From NCBI GenBank assembly GCA_964519385.1, contig CAZFLR010000007.1:19697-83696 (forward strand): a DNA stretch of 64,000 nucleotides, written 5' to 3'. Made by a program: the position numbers and the translations under genes. How positions within the stretch are numbered: position 1 is the first letter of the stretch; every line of letters starts with the position of its first letter. This document shows, piece after piece, positions 45,648 through 54,013 of the stretch. The DNA comes from SVFI01 sp964519385 (GTDB lineage: Bacteria; Bacillota; Clostridia; Lachnospirales; Lachnospiraceae). The notes under the pieces were generated by a model. The model saw only the letters and a program-made list of their open reading frames with translations. It had not been told where the DNA came from and made no database searches.

Positions 45648-46664
45648 TTAATTTGCAATTGTTAATGTAAATGTAGCAGTTGTATTTACTTTATCAGCAA
45701 AAGTTACCTTTACTGTTCTTGTCTGTCCGACTGCAAGATCCTTTACAGATGCTGTTGCAGGAATCTTTACAGAAGAACCGCTTAAAGTATAATCAGATGT
45801 TGCCCATGCATAGGCTTTTCCGCTCACGATTGTTGCAATGGATTTAATTCCTGTTGCTCCGAGGTCACCACCGCCAAGATCAACCGGGATTGTAGCACCG
45901 CTTGCTTTAGAGAATGTAACTGCTGTAGTTCCAAGAGAAGGAGCTGCATTATCTTTGTGCTCTTTGATTTCCCATGTAACTTCTACTGATGGTGCAACGC
46001 TCTCTAATTCAGACCAGTCACCTGCTGAATTGCAGGCACCTGTAAGATTGAAAGAGTAGTCTTCAAAATCCATGTCATTTGCAGAAACTGATAATTCATA
46101 TTTATATCCATCCTGCTCTGACCATGAGTATTCATAAGCACCTTCAGGAGCTTTTGCAATTTTTGATTTCAGTGAAGCACCATCGGCTGTGATAGCTACT
46201 TCGTTATCGCCGTCAACGAGTGCAAGATATACGCTTGCATTTTTGTCATCTGCGAATGTCTTGTCATCTGTCAATGTAATGCCATCTGCACCTGTAATAG
46301 TAGCTGAAACAGCAACATCTACATCAAATGTACTCTTATTTACAACTGTGAGGTCATCACTCTTTGAGCTGTATGTAGCATTGCCTGAAACTCCGTTTGC
46401 AAAGAATAATGTTGCGCCGTCTTCAAAATCAGCACCGTTGTATTTAGCTGCATCTGTGTTAGCGATAAGCTCTTCCGGGTCGAGGATAAAGTCAAGGTTT
46501 GCTACCTGTGCTGCCTCTGTAGGAAGAATTACAGAATATACATCTGTATCTACTGTTCCTTCTAACTCACCTTCACCTGTGATTCCTGCCAAAGCCATCA
46601 CTGATGTGCTGAGTGTTAATACTGTTGCCAATGTAATTGCTATATACTTTTTGAAATTATTCAT
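45648..46664 (-). CDS. secreted surface protein with C-terminal X2-like domain
   Basis: A 338-residue acidic protein with a signal peptide (about 1-26, MALAG end), Ala/Asp/Thr-rich, and no Cys except one. Residues about 35-230 form a beta-rich domain starting VYSVILPTEAAQVANLDFILDP. The last 90 residues (VTFSKASGATIPVDL ... ATFTLTIAN) look like a CBM_X2/Ig-like domain. Codon use is notably uniform, rich in GCT/GGT/ACT-type codons like the flagellin genes, suggesting high expression. No sorting signal. It forms an operon with the membrane-anchored protein at 46693, and a sigma-D type promoter precedes the pair. Candidate highly expressed surface or appendage protein (inference). Confidence 0.75.
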   Translation of the reverse strand: MNNFKKYIAITLATVLTLSTSVMALAGITGEGELEGTVDTDVYSVILPTEAAQVANLDFILDPEELIANTDAAKYNGADFEDGATLFFANGVSGNATYSSKSDDLTVVNKSTFDVDVAVSATITGADGITLTDDKTFADDKNASVYLALVDGDNEVAITADGASLKSKIAKAPEGAYEYSWSEQDGYKYELSVSANDMDFEDYSFNLTGACNSAGDWSELESVAPSVEVTWEIKEHKDNAAPSLGTTAVTFSKASGATIPVDLGGGDLGATGIKSIATIVSGKAYAWATSDYTLSGSSVKIPATASVKDLAVGQTRTVKVTFADKVNTTATFTLTIAN

Positions 46665-46692
46665 CGATTATTCCTCCTTGAATTTTTTTCGA

Positions 46693-47229
46693 CTAATTAT
46701 TAATCACAATTGTGATGCCAACTCTTACCGTACTAATGCTTTTCCCTTCATCATCCAGAAGATGGTATGTAACCACCGCGTCATATGTTCCTGCATCAAG
46801 ATTCTTGTCAAGAACAATATTTTCAAGGTGAGAACCCACCGGAAGAATTGGCGATTCGTAAAGAATCTCCTCCGTATCGGATTTGGTGACATCAAAGTAA
46901 ACGGAATTGGTGTTCGTTTCAATGTTCTCAACATAAGCATTTGAGGATGCGGATTTACCGTCCTCAAATTTCCACGTAGGATTCATCGTTACCTGATAAG
47001 AACCGGACGGAACCTTCTGCTGCTCTGAAAGCTGTGCAACGAGCTCGTCCACATTTTCTTCTGTTACGACAACATTTCTCTTCTCTTTTCCGTCTTCTTT
47101 CCCCATTAACAAGAAGATAACGACTCCAAGCAAAATAAGAATCAAGAGAATACACACTACGAGAACTATTTTTCCTCCTTTCCCTTTTTTCACATCCTTC
47201 ACTTTTTCATTTTCTGTTTCCTTTGACAT
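46693..47229 (-). CDS. membrane-anchored extracellular protein, partner of the X2-like protein
   Basis: 178 residues: a Lys-rich cytoplasmic start (1-20), one transmembrane segment (about 21-43, IVLVVCILLILILLGVVIFLLM), then an extracellular beta-domain (about 55-178) with pairs YQVTMNPTWKFEDG and AYVENIETNTNSVYFDV. The ending DAGTYDAVVTYHLLDDEG resembles domains found in other Firmicute surface proteins. I do not recognise a named family. GGAGGG lies close before ATG. It lies 28 bases upstream of the secreted protein gene, and could anchor or help assemble it (inference). Confidence 0.7.
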   Translation of the reverse strand: MSKETENEKVKDVKKGKGGKIVLVVCILLILILLGVVIFLLMGKEDGKEKRNVVVTEENVDELVAQLSEQQKVPSGSYQVTMNPTWKFEDGKSASSNAYVENIETNTNSVYFDVTKSDTEEILYESPILPVGSHLENIVLDKNLDAGTYDAVVTYHLLDDEGKSISTVRVGITIVINN

Positions 47230-47308
47230 TCATTGTCCCTCCTCAACAGTCAATATATTTAATTTGCTCCAGTGCAAAATAAATACCATCCGTCACTATT
47301 ATACTATA

Positions 47309-47335
47309 ATATCGGCATTTATTCCAATAACTTAA
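47309..47335 (-). promoter_or_regulatory. sigma-D (sigma-28) type promoter of the surface-protein operon
   Basis: TTAA (47332-47335), 16 bases, then CCGATAT preceded by G (47309-47315) on the minus strand: the same boxes and spacing as both flagellins. A sigma-A promoter (TTGGAA, 18 bases, TATAAT) overlaps it, so dual control is possible. Confidence 0.65.
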
Positions 47336-47386
47336 GACCTTTTTTGCATTTTTTTCATGTTGTGAAAGATGGCTGTACTCCTCTCA

Positions 47387-48112
47387 TCAGACCACCTTCT
47401 TCAACTGACATATCTTATCCTTACAATTCGCACATTGAAGATTTTTATTTGAGCCATAGAAGAAACGTTCCGGATGACGGGCATAAATCACTTCCCATTT
47501 GATGAGCACGATACACGACGTAAAAAACAGACTCCAACTGTAAAAATTGCGGATGAAGAGCATCGGCGTAAACATCATAAAATGTCCCCAGTCATAAATT
47601 CTGCAATTGACACAGCACCTGTTTTTCATAATAAAACTCTGGAACGGGCAGAAAAATAAAATGCATATGTAATCGCTTAAAAAATAAAAAACGGAGAGCA
47701 TCAGCAGGTCGGCCTCATCCATGATTCCGTTCAGATACAGAATGCCGAAAATCGCATTGAATACAAGCCATATCAGCATCACAATCCAGCCTCTGGCATT
47801 TTGGTCCTTGACAAATTCCAGCAATTCTCCGGGCGGATAATCCGTCACCTCATCATACTTCTTTTTTTCTGCCTTGCGAAATGCCATGGAGAGCGTTTCG
47901 GTCGGGAAAATGTGTCGTATCATCATTACCATAAAGATAAACCACAGCACATGAATGGGCGTGATTCCCATCATAACCGGCTGTGTCATCAGGTCGTACA
48001 TCAGTGGCTTATCCACAAGATACAGCGTGAAAACGCCGACAAAGATTACAACGCGGATTGCAAATTTTAAGAGATAACGGCGAAGTGTTTTCGTCTTTTT
48101 AATACATGCCAT
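47387..48112 (-). CDS. multi-pass membrane protein with two Cys-pair motifs
   Basis: About 241 residues from ATG 48112 (MACIKKTKT); an in-frame ATG at 48154 lies within the terminator of the preceding gene. At least five hydrophobic segments (about 18-34, 45-65, 110-130, 140-162, 190-210) and two metal-type clusters, CCVNCRIYDWGH near 165-176 and CANCKDKIC near 226-234 at the C-terminus. I do not recognise the family. The C-terminal cluster would suit zinc or iron-sulfur binding on the cytoplasmic side. It follows a radical SAM gene, which may be functionally linked. Confidence 0.7.
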   Translation of the reverse strand: MACIKKTKTLRRYLLKFAIRVVIFVGVFTLYLVDKPLMYDLMTQPVMMGITPIHVLWFIFMVMMIRHIFPTETLSMAFRKAEKKKYDEVTDYPPGELLEFVKDQNARGWIVMLIWLVFNAIFGILYLNGIMDEADLLMLSVFYFLSDYICILFFCPFQSFIMKNRCCVNCRIYDWGHFMMFTPMLFIRNFYSWSLFFTSCIVLIKWEVIYARHPERFFYGSNKNLQCANCKDKICQLKKVV

Positions 48113-48129
48113 ATCATTCCTGTCCTTCC

Positions 48130-48163
48130 AAAAACCCTCTGCATGAAAACTCATACAGAGGGT
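48130..48163 (-). terminator. intrinsic terminator after the radical SAM gene
   Basis: Arms CCCTCTGTATGA and TCATGCAGAGGG (one mismatch) on the minus strand, followed by TTTTT. Confidence 0.85.
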
Positions 48164-48184
48164 AGTTATTTTTGCCTGCAGTCA

Positions 48185-49249
48185 TCAGACAATCTTATAG
48201 CAGTCGCCCATCAGCTTCATGTCACATTCCCCGACACATTTAATTTTATCCTTTGCGAACAAATGCTGATAACGAAACTTCTTGTACGGCTCGCCCTCCC
48301 AGATTTCCTTAAGGCTCTGGGTGTTGGTGTCTCCGAATACGATTTCATTGTTGAAATCTTCCATACACATAGTCGCTTCGCCATTTGACTTAATTGTCAT
48401 CGTCATCCACGGATGCTTGCAGATTTCTGACCAGTGGATGGAATTCGTGCCATGGAAATCTTTACGATACCACTGACAGTCCTCACTCTTAAGATAGATA
48501 TAAACATCAAGATCCTTAAATGCATCCAGAAGCTTGTCAAAATCTTCCTTCTGATGCGTTCTGTTCAGGTCAAGCATTGTAATGACAATCGTTGTTTTAA
48601 GACCATTCTCTTCCTTGTACTTGAGAACCTGCTTGATTTTTTCATAGCTCTCCGTAAAGTTGGAAGCCTGTCCGCGAACCTGCTTGTGCAGCTCATCATC
48701 CACGCTTTCAATGGAGTATTTAATATAATCCAGTCCGTTGTCAAGCATCTCATAGGTTCTTTCCAGATTGATGTTTGCCGGATTGCAACTAAAGTAGGAA
48801 TAAAAGCCTTTTTCATGAAGAATCTTCACATACTCTCCCATGTGTACATCGAGAAGCGGATCGCCGTAGCCGTGAAGCTGGATTACCTTCGGAATAATAT
48901 AAAGGAAGAAGTGGTTTTCGCTCATCTCATCCTCGTAAATTCCGTAGGTCTTCTCACAGAATGCCTTCCATTTGGCCCATTCCTCATCTGTGTGCGGACG
49001 AATCTGATCCACAACATTTAAAAATGTCTCGCGGTCAATATCCTCATTGCAGCGTGTCATCATTGTCGTTCTCGGACACATTTTGCAGCGCATATTGCAT
49101 CGATTGGTTGTCTCAATATTGTAAACAACCGGTTCGCTGCTCCGGATTTCCTCAAGCTTGGCAAACATCTCATCTGCCGTGTATTCTTTATCCTGATCAA
49201 GCTGCCCGATCAGTTCGTGAAATCTCATATAAAATCCAATATCTAACAT
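48185..49249 (-). CDS. radical SAM/SPASM-type protein
   Basis: 354 residues. The [4Fe-4S] cluster motif CNMRCKMC (CxxxCxxC) is near residues 49-56, followed by the GYGDPLLD motif near 124-131. The C-terminal part has CMEDFNNEIVFGDTNTQSLKEIWEG and two more Cys (CVGECDMKLMGDCY), as in SPASM or twitch domains that bind an auxiliary cluster. These enzymes often modify peptides or sugars; the substrate is unknown and there is no obvious precursor peptide beside it. Ribosome site AAGGAG. It is separated from the following membrane protein by a terminator. Confidence 0.88.
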   Translation of the reverse strand: MLDIGFYMRFHELIGQLDQDKEYTADEMFAKLEEIRSSEPVVYNIETTNRCNMRCKMCPRTTMMTRCNEDIDRETFLNVVDQIRPHTDEEWAKWKAFCEKTYGIYEDEMSENHFFLYIIPKVIQLHGYGDPLLDVHMGEYVKILHEKGFYSYFSCNPANINLERTYEMLDNGLDYIKYSIESVDDELHKQVRGQASNFTESYEKIKQVLKYKEENGLKTTIVITMLDLNRTHQKEDFDKLLDAFKDLDVYIYLKSEDCQWYRKDFHGTNSIHWSEICKHPWMTMTIKSNGEATMCMEDFNNEIVFGDTNTQSLKEIWEGEPYKKFRYQHLFAKDKIKCVGECDMKLMGDCYKIV

Positions 49250-49340
49250 GCCTGTTCTCCTTTTTATAAATATACATTTCTATATATTATAGCATAACAT
49301 TTCAGAAAAGAAATATCCATATTTTCTTTTCATAACAAAC

Positions 49341-49373
49341 AGGAGCCTGCACGCACTTGAACGCACAGGCTCC
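49341..49373 (-). terminator. intrinsic terminator after the feoB operon
   Basis: GGAGCCTG and CAGGCTCC arms with additional inner pairing, followed on the minus strand by TGTTTGTT. Confidence 0.6.
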
Positions 49374-49411
49374 CATTTTATCCATTTGTCCCCTATTTGA
49401 GTAATTCCGGG

Positions 49412-49585
49412 CTATTCTTTTTCCGAAGGATGACATTCACAGCATATTCCTCCGCACTTTTCCGAGCATGTTCCGCCCGCCGGACATCCGATACATTTTA
49501 CCCCGGCTTTTTTGGCTTTTATCATATATGTAACAGAGGTACCGATAATCAATACAAGTATTCCGATAACAATCAGATTTGTCAT
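49412..49585 (-). CDS. FeoB-associated Cys-rich membrane protein
   Basis: 57 residues, MTNLIVIGILV start, one transmembrane segment (about 3-21), then a cytoplasmic Cys-rich tail with CIGCPAGGTC, CGGICCEC. This is the usual form of FeoB-associated Cys-rich proteins in Firmicutes, which probably help handle Fe2+ at FeoB. I choose ATG 49585 because AAAGGAG is 7 bases upstream; the ATG at 49591 is too close. It lies 26 bases after feoB and completes the operon in place of FeoC. Confidence 0.88.
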   Translation of the reverse strand: MTNLIVIGILVLIIGTSVTYMIKAKKAGVKCIGCPAGGTCSEKCGGICCECHPSEKE

Positions 49586-49611
49586 ATCCATGCTCCTTTT
49601 GCTAAAAACTT

Positions 49612-51612
49612 TTATTTTGCTAATTTATACTCTGCGTTGAATTTCTTATCCGTTCTGACAATCAGTGCCACTACGATTGCCACCATAACAAGCACTGCAA
49701 TCAGTCCTCCCACAAATCCTGCGCCGAACGCGCCTGTTGTGATAAGTGTTCCGATCTGGTATACCAAAAATCCAATTGTGTAACCTGTTCCGAGCTGAAG
49801 GGCGATACCTCCCCAGAGCCATTTCGCGCTCTGCATCTCTGAGTTCATGGCACCGAGTGCTGCAAAACAAGGAGGTGCGAAAAGGTTAAACATAAGGTAT
49901 GCAAGTGCTGCAACCTTAGTGATACCCATAACTGCTGCTACTTCATTACCTGCTCCAACCAGTGCAAGTTCATCCGTATCGATAAAGTTCGTCAATGCGT
50001 AGCAGACTGCAATCGTACCAACTACATTTTCTTTTGCAATAAATCCTGTCACTGCTGCTGCTGCGAGCTGCCATGCTGCCACTCCTACAATCGGAACTAA
50101 AAGGACTGCAACCGGTGATGCGATGGAAGCCAGAATTGATGTGTTTTCCATTCCTTCTTCCACAACCTGTAACTGCCAGTTAAATGTCTGCATAATCTGT
50201 ACCACCGCATTACATACCAGAATGACGGTACCGGCTTTGATGATATATGCTTTACCACGTGAGAGCATGGAGAGGGTTGCTCTCTTTAAGCTGGGAATCT
50301 TATATTCCGGAAGCTCCATAATAAAGAATGATTTTCTGTATTTGTGTCCTGTAATTTTATTTACAAGCAATGCACCAAGGAGAATTAAAAGAATACCCAC
50401 AAAGTACATTACCGTACCAATCCACGGTGCCTCCGAGAAGAAAGCTCCCACAAAAAGTGCAATTACCGGAAGTTTCGCGCCACACGGCATAAACGGTGTA
50501 AGCATTGCTGTCGCTCTGCGCTCTCTTTCGTTACGGATTGTACGGGCTGCCATAATTCCCGGAATCGCACAGCCTGTACCGATTACCATAGGAATAACGG
50601 ACTTTCCTGAAAGACCTACTTTTTTGAAGATAGGATCAAGCACTACCGTCGCACGTGCCATATAACCGCAATCCTCCAACAGTGCAATGAGGAAATACAT
50701 TACCATTACCAGCGGAAGGAATCCGACTACGGCTCCGACACCGCCGATGATACCGTCAACAAGGAGAGACTGTAAAAACGGATTGGCATTTTCAACCAGC
50801 CCTGCAACCCATTCCTGGAAGATTTCAATCCAGCCTACAAGCCAGTCGGCAATCCATGTACCGAGTGTCGTCTGTGAAATGTAGAACACAAGGAACATCA
50901 CAAATGCAAAAATCGGGATTCCGAGCCACGGATTAGTAAGCACCTTGTCGATGTTATCCTGCTTGTTAACATCCTTCGTGAGAACCTTACGCTGCTCAAC
51001 CGTTTTTACAATATCGTTTACAAACGCAAAACGTTTTCTGTCTGCTGCCTCTACCGCAGCCTTATCATGAAGGTCAACGTTTCCCTGAGAATACGGAGCC
51101 TTCTGTCCTGCACCCTTTAAAGAAACCGCTTTTTCAACCAGGGCCTTAAGTCCGTTGTCTCCGGATACTGTGGAAACGGTAGATACGATAGGGCATCCAA
51201 GCTTTGAAGCCAGTGCATCCACATCAATCTTCGTCTCTTTCTTTTCATTAATGTCGCTCTTATTGAGTGCAACCACCACCGGAATACCAAGCTCAAGAAG
51301 CTGGGTTGTAAAGAATAAGCTTCGGCTCAGGTTCGTTGCATCCACGATATTGATGATAACATCCGGATTTTCATTTTTTACATATCCGCTTGTGATGCTC
51401 TCCTCTGATGTAAACGGCGACATGGAATATGCACCCGGCAGATCGACTGCTATCAATTCCTGCGAGCCGTCATAGAAGCTCTTTCTGATCGGGCTTTCTT
51501 TCTTTTCGACGGTTACGCCGGCCCAGTTACCAACGCGCTCGTTTCTTCCTGTCAGCGCATTGTACATTGTTGTTTTTCCGCTGTTGGGATTACCCGTTAA
51601 TGCGATTCTCAT
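49612..51612 (-). CDS. feoB: ferrous iron transporter FeoB
   Basis: A 666-residue protein with an N-terminal G domain (GNPNSGKTT at 7-15, DLPGAYS near 57-63, NKSD near 116-119) and about ten membrane segments from residue 230 on, with two internally related gate regions (e.g. GTGCAIPGIMAART). FeoB imports Fe2+ in a nucleotide-dependent way. Ribosome site AAAGGAGG. A separate promoter region with palindromes (51634-51658) precedes it, and a terminator-like hairpin lies between it and feoA. Confidence 0.97.
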   Translation of the reverse strand: MRIALTGNPNSGKTTMYNALTGRNERVGNWAGVTVEKKESPIRKSFYDGSQELIAVDLPGAYSMSPFTSEESITSGYVKNENPDVIINIVDATNLSRSLFFTTQLLELGIPVVVALNKSDINEKKETKIDVDALASKLGCPIVSTVSTVSGDNGLKALVEKAVSLKGAGQKAPYSQGNVDLHDKAAVEAADRKRFAFVNDIVKTVEQRKVLTKDVNKQDNIDKVLTNPWLGIPIFAFVMFLVFYISQTTLGTWIADWLVGWIEIFQEWVAGLVENANPFLQSLLVDGIIGGVGAVVGFLPLVMVMYFLIALLEDCGYMARATVVLDPIFKKVGLSGKSVIPMVIGTGCAIPGIMAARTIRNERERRATAMLTPFMPCGAKLPVIALFVGAFFSEAPWIGTVMYFVGILLILLGALLVNKITGHKYRKSFFIMELPEYKIPSLKRATLSMLSRGKAYIIKAGTVILVCNAVVQIMQTFNWQLQVVEEGMENTSILASIASPVAVLLVPIVGVAAWQLAAAAVTGFIAKENVVGTIAVCYALTNFIDTDELALVGAGNEVAAVMGITKVAALAYLMFNLFAPPCFAALGAMNSEMQSAKWLWGGIALQLGTGYTIGFLVYQIGTLITTGAFGAGFVGGLIAVLVMVAIVVALIVRTDKKFNAEYKLAK

Positions 51613-51633
51613 AATTTTCCTCCTTTTTGAGCT

Positions 51634-51658
51634 CTAACACATGTTAGACTCAACTAAC
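51634..51658 (-). promoter_or_regulatory. palindromic metal-regulator operator candidates before feoB
   Basis: GTTAG-ACTCAA-CTAAC (51643-51658) has the same form, GTTAG-N6-CTAAC, as the site before feoA. A second palindrome, CTAACACATGTTAG, overlaps it at 51634-51647. Similar TTAG/CTAA half-sites are used by DtxR-family iron regulators. Confidence 0.55.
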
Positions 51659-51667
51659 TCACACTTA

Positions 51668-51693
51668 TAAAAAAAGTGATTATATAAAATCAC
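51668..51693 (-). terminator. terminator-like hairpin between feoA and feoB
   Basis: GTGATT and AATCAC with loop TTATAT, followed by a run of seven T on the minus strand. The stem is short and the loop contains a TATAAT, so it may act as attenuator or be part of a promoter instead. Confidence 0.45.
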
Positions 51694-51724
51694 TATTTTA
51701 TTCTTATCTTATGTAAGACATTCA

Positions 51725-51940
51725 TCAAATAGAAATAGCTGAAGCTAATTCATTATCAATATTATATCTTGCATCCTTTACAGAAATCACACATCCGCTC
51801 TTCAGATGTGAAACCACCGTAATCGGCTCCCCGCTATAGCAACCGAGAGAAAACAGAAAAGCATTCAGCTCTTCATCATCCGTCACAATATCTTTAATAA
51901 TATATTCTTCGCCCGCATTTGCTTCTGTCAAATTCATCAT
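51725..51940 (-). CDS. feoA: ferrous iron transport protein FeoA
   Basis: 71 residues with the SH3-like FeoA fold pattern: EEYIIKDIVTDDEELNAFLFSLG near 11-33, then GEPITVVSHLKSGCVISVKDARYNI. FeoA binds FeoB and supports iron uptake. AGAGG lies before ATG. It is 112 bases upstream of feoB, rather than overlapping it, with a hairpin in between. The promoter and operator at 51994-52045 suggest metal-responsive control. Confidence 0.93.
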   Translation of the reverse strand: MMNLTEANAGEEYIIKDIVTDDEELNAFLFSLGCYSGEPITVVSHLKSGCVISVKDARYNIDNELASAISI

Positions 51941-51993
51941 ATCAGCCTCTGTTTCAACTTAATCACATTTGGTGTTTTACGCCAAAAACAAGA

Positions 51994-52045
51994 GTTAGAA
52001 CTCTCTAACCGTCTTGAGTTTATTACAATTTCAAATATTTGTCAA
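51994..52045 (-). promoter_or_regulatory. feoA promoter with GTTAG-N6-CTAAC operator
   Basis: On the minus strand TTGACA (52040-52045), 17 bases, TAAACT (52017-52022). Starting 7 bases further on, the palindrome with arms GTTAG and CTAAC covers 51994-52009, i.e. the transcription start, where a repressor would block initiation. Confidence 0.7.
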
Positions 52046-52056
52046 TATGTTTTTTA

Positions 52057-52085
52057 TTGATTTTTAAATATTTCACTTTTATAAT
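52057..52085 (+). promoter_or_regulatory. predicted sigma-A promoter of the MocR-like gene
   Basis: TTGATT (52057-52062), 17 bases, TATAAT (52080-52085), then AAAGGAG before ATG 52130. It is divergent from the feoA promoter 12 bases away. Confidence 0.65.
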
Positions 52086-52129
52086 TGATACTATGATTCT
52101 TTGTATCGAAAGGAGTTTGATATAACCAG

Positions 52130-53236
52130 ATGAAATATTGTATCGATAAAGAAGGCAGTCTGCCCGCGTATCATCAGCTTTACCGACAGATTAGAGAGGA
52201 CATTCTTCAGAATGTATATCCGTTCGGCAGCAAATTGCCGTCCAAGAGGCTTCTGGCAGATGAAACAGGTGTCAGTCTTATTACCGTGGAACATGCCTAC
52301 GCTTTGTTGTGCGAGGAGGGGTACACAGAGGCAAAAGAAAGAAGCGGTTATTTTGTCATTTTCCGCTCAAATGAGGGTTTTGCCGCAACAACAGAGACCA
52401 AAATCAGTCCTTCTCTCTCTCCTTCACTGTCTCCTGCCCCGGCAGAGGATTCCCAAAGCCATACGTTTTCCTATTCACTGCTCGCAAGAACCATGCGCCG
52501 GGTTCTAACTGATTACGGGGACACTCTTTTGGAAAAATCCCCGAACGAGGGCTGTGTTGCTCTCCGGCAGGAAATTCGCAAATATCTTTTTCGAAGCCGC
52601 GGAATCAGCGCAGATATCTCTCAGATTATCATAGGCTCGGGTTCCGAATATTTATATGGACTGATTGCCTCTCTGCTCGGAAGGGATTGTATCTATGCGA
52701 TTGAATCGCCCTCTTATCATAAAATCCAGCAGGTTTATCGCGCATGCGGAGTCGCTATCGAAATGCTTCCCCTTGACCGGGACGGAATCGAAAGTCGCGC
52801 GCTTCAAAATACAAACGCGGACATTTTGCACATTACACCCTACCGGAGCTTCCCCAGCGGAGTCAGCGCATCTGCTTCCAAACGTCACGAATATCTGCGC
52901 TGGGCGCAAAGTGAGGGACGCTATATTATCGAGGATGACTACGAATCTGAATTTTCTGTTTCGCGAAAAGCGGAGGAAACTCTGTTTGCGCATGCAGACA
53001 AAAGCAACGTCATCTATATGAACAGTTTTTCGCAAACCATCTCACCTGCTCTGCGTGTAGCTTACATGGTACTCCCGAAGCATCTGACAGAAGAATTTGA
53101 TAAAAAGCTGGGCTTCTATTCCTGCACGGTACCTACCTTTGAGCAATATGTCCTCGCGCAGCTTCTGGCAAACGGCGACTTCGAGAGACATATAAACAGA
53201 GTACGACGCGAAAAAAGAAAGAAACAGCGGGCCTGA
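52130..53236 (+). CDS. MocR/GntR-type regulator with degenerate aminotransferase domain
   Basis: 368 residues. A GntR winged-helix at 1-75 (YRQIREDILQNVYPFGSKLPSKRLLADETGVS), a Ser/Pro linker, then a fold-type I aminotransferase-like domain from about 110 with IEDDYESEF. At the site of the PLP-binding lysine, SFSQTISPALRVAY, the family SFSK has become SFSQ (Gln302, codon CAA at 53033-53035). The protein also ends at RREKRKKQRA, roughly 90 residues short of typical MocR length, with its stop inside a terminator. It therefore may not bind PLP as usual; it could bind another ligand or be decaying. It stands divergent from feoA. Confidence 0.87.
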   Translation: MKYCIDKEGSLPAYHQLYRQIREDILQNVYPFGSKLPSKRLLADETGVSLITVEHAYALLCEEGYTEAKERSGYFVIFRSNEGFAATTETKISPSLSPSLSPAPAEDSQSHTFSYSLLARTMRRVLTDYGDTLLEKSPNEGCVALRQEIRKYLFRSRGISADISQIIIGSGSEYLYGLIASLLGRDCIYAIESPSYHKIQQVYRACGVAIEMLPLDRDGIESRALQNTNADILHITPYRSFPSGVSASASKRHEYLRWAQSEGRYIIEDDYESEFSVSRKAEETLFAHADKSNVIYMNSFSQTISPALRVAYMVLPKHLTEEFDKKLGFYSCTVPTFEQYVLAQLLANGDFERHINRVRREKRKKQRA

Positions 53237-53256
53237 ATGGCTCGCTGTTTCTTTCT
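53216..53256. terminator. bidirectional terminator, MocR-like and plsC genes
   Basis: A perfect 14-base stem (AGAAAGAAACAGCG with its complement). It overlaps the 3' ends of both convergent genes; on the minus strand a T-run follows. Confidence 0.85.
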
Positions 53257-53966
53257 TATGAAAGGACAGAATCTAATTTATCCTGTATTCTTTGTTTCAC
53301 CATCTCTGCAATCTCAACCGTTTTCATTCCCTTAAATTCTTCATAAGGAATCGGCTCTAAAATATGTACCTGCGTTTTCACCGGTCCGAGATAGGAAATA
53401 TCCATTGCCCTATATGTATCCACAATAACCATGGGTACGATCGGAGTACGGGATTTGAGAGAAGCCTTAAAGCATCCCGGTTTGAAATCCCACAAGGTGT
53501 TCTTTTTCTCCCGGTCATATCCGCCCTCCGGAAAAATCATATACCTTCTGCCCTGCGCCACCTCTGCAGCTACATCGTTGATGACGGTCAGTGACTGGCG
53601 CAAATTGTCAAGCTCCATACGCTTTCCCCGCACCATATCAATCACTTCCCTGACGAACGGGAAATTGGAACGTTTTTTATCCATGACAACGCTGCAAGGA
53701 GTCTCATGTGCACACACGACCGCATAGCCGTCGTATTTTCCCTGGTGGTTGGAATACATAATATAACCGCCTTTCTCCGGCAGATTTTCCTGTCCGAATA
53801 CCCGGGTTCTGATACGTCCGGTGCGGTTCATAATTCTGACAAGCTTTCTCAAATATTCGTATGCCCTTTTTTCATCAAAGGGCTCTGCATCCGCCAATTT
53901 GCGCATCACAGGCAGGATACGCAGAAGGCGGAAAAAGTTTTTGATTATAATATAATAAAATCTCAA
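53256..53966 (-). CDS. 1-acyl-sn-glycerol-3-phosphate acyltransferase (PlsC family)
   Basis: 236 residues; transfers an acyl chain in phosphatidic acid synthesis. The HX4D motif is NHQGKYD near 73-79; the acceptor-site motif is FPEGGYD near 146-152. The N-terminal 20 residues (YYIIIKNFFRLLRIL) form a membrane-associated helix. The only start available upstream of this helix is TTG 53966, since a stop lies two codons before it; the ribosome site is weak. An internal ATG at 53906 would lose the helix. Confidence 0.88.
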   Translation of the reverse strand: MRFYYIIIKNFFRLLRILPVMRKLADAEPFDEKRAYEYLRKLVRIMNRTGRIRTRVFGQENLPEKGGYIMYSNHQGKYDGYAVVCAHETPCSVVMDKKRSNFPFVREVIDMVRGKRMELDNLRQSLTVINDVAAEVAQGRRYMIFPEGGYDREKKNTLWDFKPGCFKASLKSRTPIVPMVIVDTYRAMDISYLGPVKTQVHILEPIPYEEFKGMKTVEIAEMVKQRIQDKLDSVLS

Positions 53967-54013
53967 TGTGTTTCACTGCTTTCTTTTGCCGTACTGATTC
54001 CCTCTGTACGAAA

